From: an uncultured Cellvibrio sp.
Lineage (GTDB): Bacteria; Pseudomonadota; Gammaproteobacteria; Pseudomonadales; Cellvibrionaceae
Length of the DNA stretch: 8,141 bases
Direction of reading: 5' to 3'
NCBI GenBank assembly: GCA_946482345.1
Contig: CAMLRJ010000131.1
Span: forward strand, 1 to 8,141
Shown here: piece after piece, positions 7,157-8,141 of the stretch
Layout of the letters: every line of letters starts with the position of its first letter
Position numbering within the stretch: position 1 is the stretch's first letter
The notes under the pieces: model-generated
Told to the model about the DNA's origin: nothing
The model's database searches: none
The model's input: the letters and a program-made list of their open reading frames with translations, nothing else
Program-made: the position numbers and the translations under genes

Positions 7157-7160
7157 AAGG
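7157..7160 (+). promoter_or_regulatory. Ribosome binding site of cobA
   Basis: AAGG lies 7 nt before the ATG at 7168 and supports that start. No other ATG precedes the conserved VGAGPGD core. Confidence 0.6.
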
Positions 7161-7167
7161 TGCAATC

Positions 7168-8007
7168 ATGAATTACTTGTCGCATTCCCATTTGTCGTCT
7201 CCGTTTTCGGGCCAGTTGGATTCTGTCGCTCGTGTTCGCGCACCCAAAGTTGGCAAAGTATTTTTAGTGGGCGCAGGTCCCGGTGACGCTGAATTACTCA
7301 CAGTAAAAGCGCTGCGCATTATTCAATCGGCTGACATTATTTTTTACGACTATTTGGTCAGTGCTGATATTCGTGCGCTCTTCCCAAAAAATACTCCCGC
7401 TATTTATGTTGGCAAAGCGAAAAACCAACACAGCATAGCGCAAGAAGATTTAAATCAATTATTGGTGCAACAAGCACTCGCCGGTTTAACCGTTTGCCGC
7501 ATTAAAGGCGGTGATCCTTTTGTGTTTGGTCGCGGCGGCGAAGAATTGATGGAGCTGCGCACCGCTGGTATTGAATCAGAAGTTATCCCCGGCATCACCT
7601 CGGCATCAGGCTGTTCAACTTATGCGGATATTCCTTTAACGCATCGCGGCATTTCCCAAGGTTGTACTTTTGTTACGGGCCACGCCGAAAAAAGTTTGGA
7701 TGTAAATTGGTCCGCGCTCGCGCAATTAAATCACACCCTGGTGTTTTATATGGGGTTAACTCGCGCTGACGACATCACTCGCGAATTATTAAACGCCGGT
7801 ATGAATTTGAATACGCCCGTTGCGATTATCGAAAATGGTTGCCGTAAAAATCAGCGCAACATTATTACTGAATTAAATGATTTACCTGATGCAGTGTTGC
7901 GCGAGCAAGTGCAATCACCGGCGTTAATTATTGTCGGGCAAGTAGTGAATTTAAAAGCGGAGCTGGCATTGGTGGTTGAGCAGCAACGGATGAGTTTGTC
8001 GGCTTAA
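7168..8007 (+). CDS. cobA: Uroporphyrinogen-III C-methyltransferase (SUMT)
   Basis: Transfers two methyl groups from S-adenosylmethionine to uroporphyrinogen III, making precorrin-2 for siroheme and, where present, cobalamin. It acts in the cytoplasm. Family motifs are VGAGPGD (34-40), ADIIFYDYLVS (55-65), RIKGGDPFVFGRGGEE (111-126), PGITSASG (141-148), TGH (170-172), FYMG (193-196) and IENG (221-224). It lacks the N-terminal precorrin-2 dehydrogenase/ferrochelatase domain of CysG, so that step needs a separate protein. At 279 residues it is normal for stand-alone SUMT, with about 29 weakly conserved N-terminal residues before GKVFLVGAG. It is transcribed away from moaA. The sigma-54 motif and NtrC-like sites upstream suggest nitrogen control, which fits a role in siroheme supply for nitrite reductase. 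A REPIN-like repeat begins just after the stop, so it may be transcribed alone. Confidence 0.95.
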   Translation: MNYLSHSHLSSPFSGQLDSVARVRAPKVGKVFLVGAGPGDAELLTVKALRIIQSADIIFYDYLVSADIRALFPKNTPAIYVGKAKNQHSIAQEDLNQLLVQQALAGLTVCRIKGGDPFVFGRGGEELMELRTAGIESEVIPGITSASGCSTYADIPLTHRGISQGCTFVTGHAEKSLDVNWSALAQLNHTLVFYMGLTRADDITRELLNAGMNLNTPVAIIENGCRKNQRNIITELNDLPDAVLREQVQSPALIIVGQVVNLKAELALVVEQQRMSLSA

Positions 8008-8014
8008 ATTTTAT

Positions 8015-8135
8015 CCCCCCCTAACCCTCTCCCACAAGGGGCGAGGGGATAGATGGTGCAAATAAAGGATATGTGTTTGACGAAGTGAGATCGGCTCCCT
8101 CGCCCCTTGTGGGAGAGGGCGGGGGGAGAGGGGTG
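8015..8135. repeat. REPIN-like inverted repeat downstream of cobA
   Basis: Two exact 23-bp inverted arms, 8025-8047 and 8097-8119, enclose a 49-nt spacer. The outer flanks are also roughly complementary: C-rich 8015-8021 against G-rich 8121-8134. Each arm is itself a small hairpin, with CCCTC.CCC pairing to GGG..GAGGG around ACAA (or TTGT). Two REP-type hairpins in opposite orientation in just over 100 bp is the REPIN layout, a non-autonomous element usually moved by a RAYT transposase encoded elsewhere. It begins 7 nt after the cobA stop codon. As RNA it would form a very stable structure, so it may act as a 3' end or decay barrier. No transposase or target-site duplication is visible in the window. 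Confidence 0.75.
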
Positions 8136-8141
8136 GAAATT

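Larger units (their letters stand above)
6691..7167. other. Gene-free divergent control region between moaA and cobA
   Basis: A 477-bp AT-rich intergenic stretch whose only sizeable open frame (plus strand, 6742-7035) starts with TTG, has no family resemblance and overlaps the regulatory motifs, so I do not call it. The moaA-proximal third (about 6776-6840) is less AT-rich and has a 16-bp palindrome plus a short stem: CTGGTAG at 6791-6797 against CTACCTG at 6814-6820, one mismatch. The middle (6859-6970) holds repeated TTTGCACCA-type half-sites. The cobA-proximal end holds a sigma-54 promoter motif. Such a long spacer between small biosynthetic genes, with motifs arranged as enhancer then promoter, suggests regulated transcription in at least the cobA direction. 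Confidence 0.75.

Overview
The window looks like ordinary chromosome from a gammaproteobacterium. The order gpmI-envC-ctpA is the arrangement I know from Pseudomonas and its relatives. The moderate G+C content and codon choice, plus a stand-alone uroporphyrinogen-III methyltransferase, suggest a Cellvibrio/Saccharophagus-like lineage; that genus-level guess is inference only.

Layout: six genes occupy positions 1-6690, all on the minus strand. In transcription order they are moaA, moaB, a CaCA-family Na+/Ca2+ antiporter, gpmI, envC and ctpA; ctpA is cut by the window start. moaA-moaB-antiporter are packed 2 and 16 nt apart and should be one transcript. A 147-156 nt gap containing a 10-bp inverted repeat separates them from gpmI-envC-ctpA, a second tight cluster with cell-envelope functions. 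A compact GC-rich palindrome sits between gpmI and envC.

Positions 6691-7167 carry no convincing gene and separate moaA from the divergent, plus-strand cobA. This gap is the most informative non-coding part. It holds a well-formed sigma-54 (-24/-12) promoter motif pointing at cobA, and upstream of it a cluster of NtrC-like half-sites (exact 9-mer TTTGCACCA or its complement three times, plus a one-mismatch copy). On the moaA side there is a near-perfect 16-bp palindrome. After cobA lies a long inverted repeat of the REPIN type (two 23-bp arms, 49-nt spacer).

How the genes fit together: MoaA and MoaB act in molybdenum-cofactor synthesis, and CobA makes precorrin-2 for siroheme (and possibly B12). 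Assimilatory nitrate reductase needs molybdenum cofactor and assimilatory nitrite reductase needs siroheme. A nitrogen-controlled sigma-54 promoter in front of cobA would therefore make biological sense. GpmI is a glycolytic enzyme. EnvC and CtpA are periplasmic factors that control peptidoglycan hydrolases. I found no phage, CRISPR, toxin-antitoxin or clearly new system. The points of interest are regulatory sequences and repeats.
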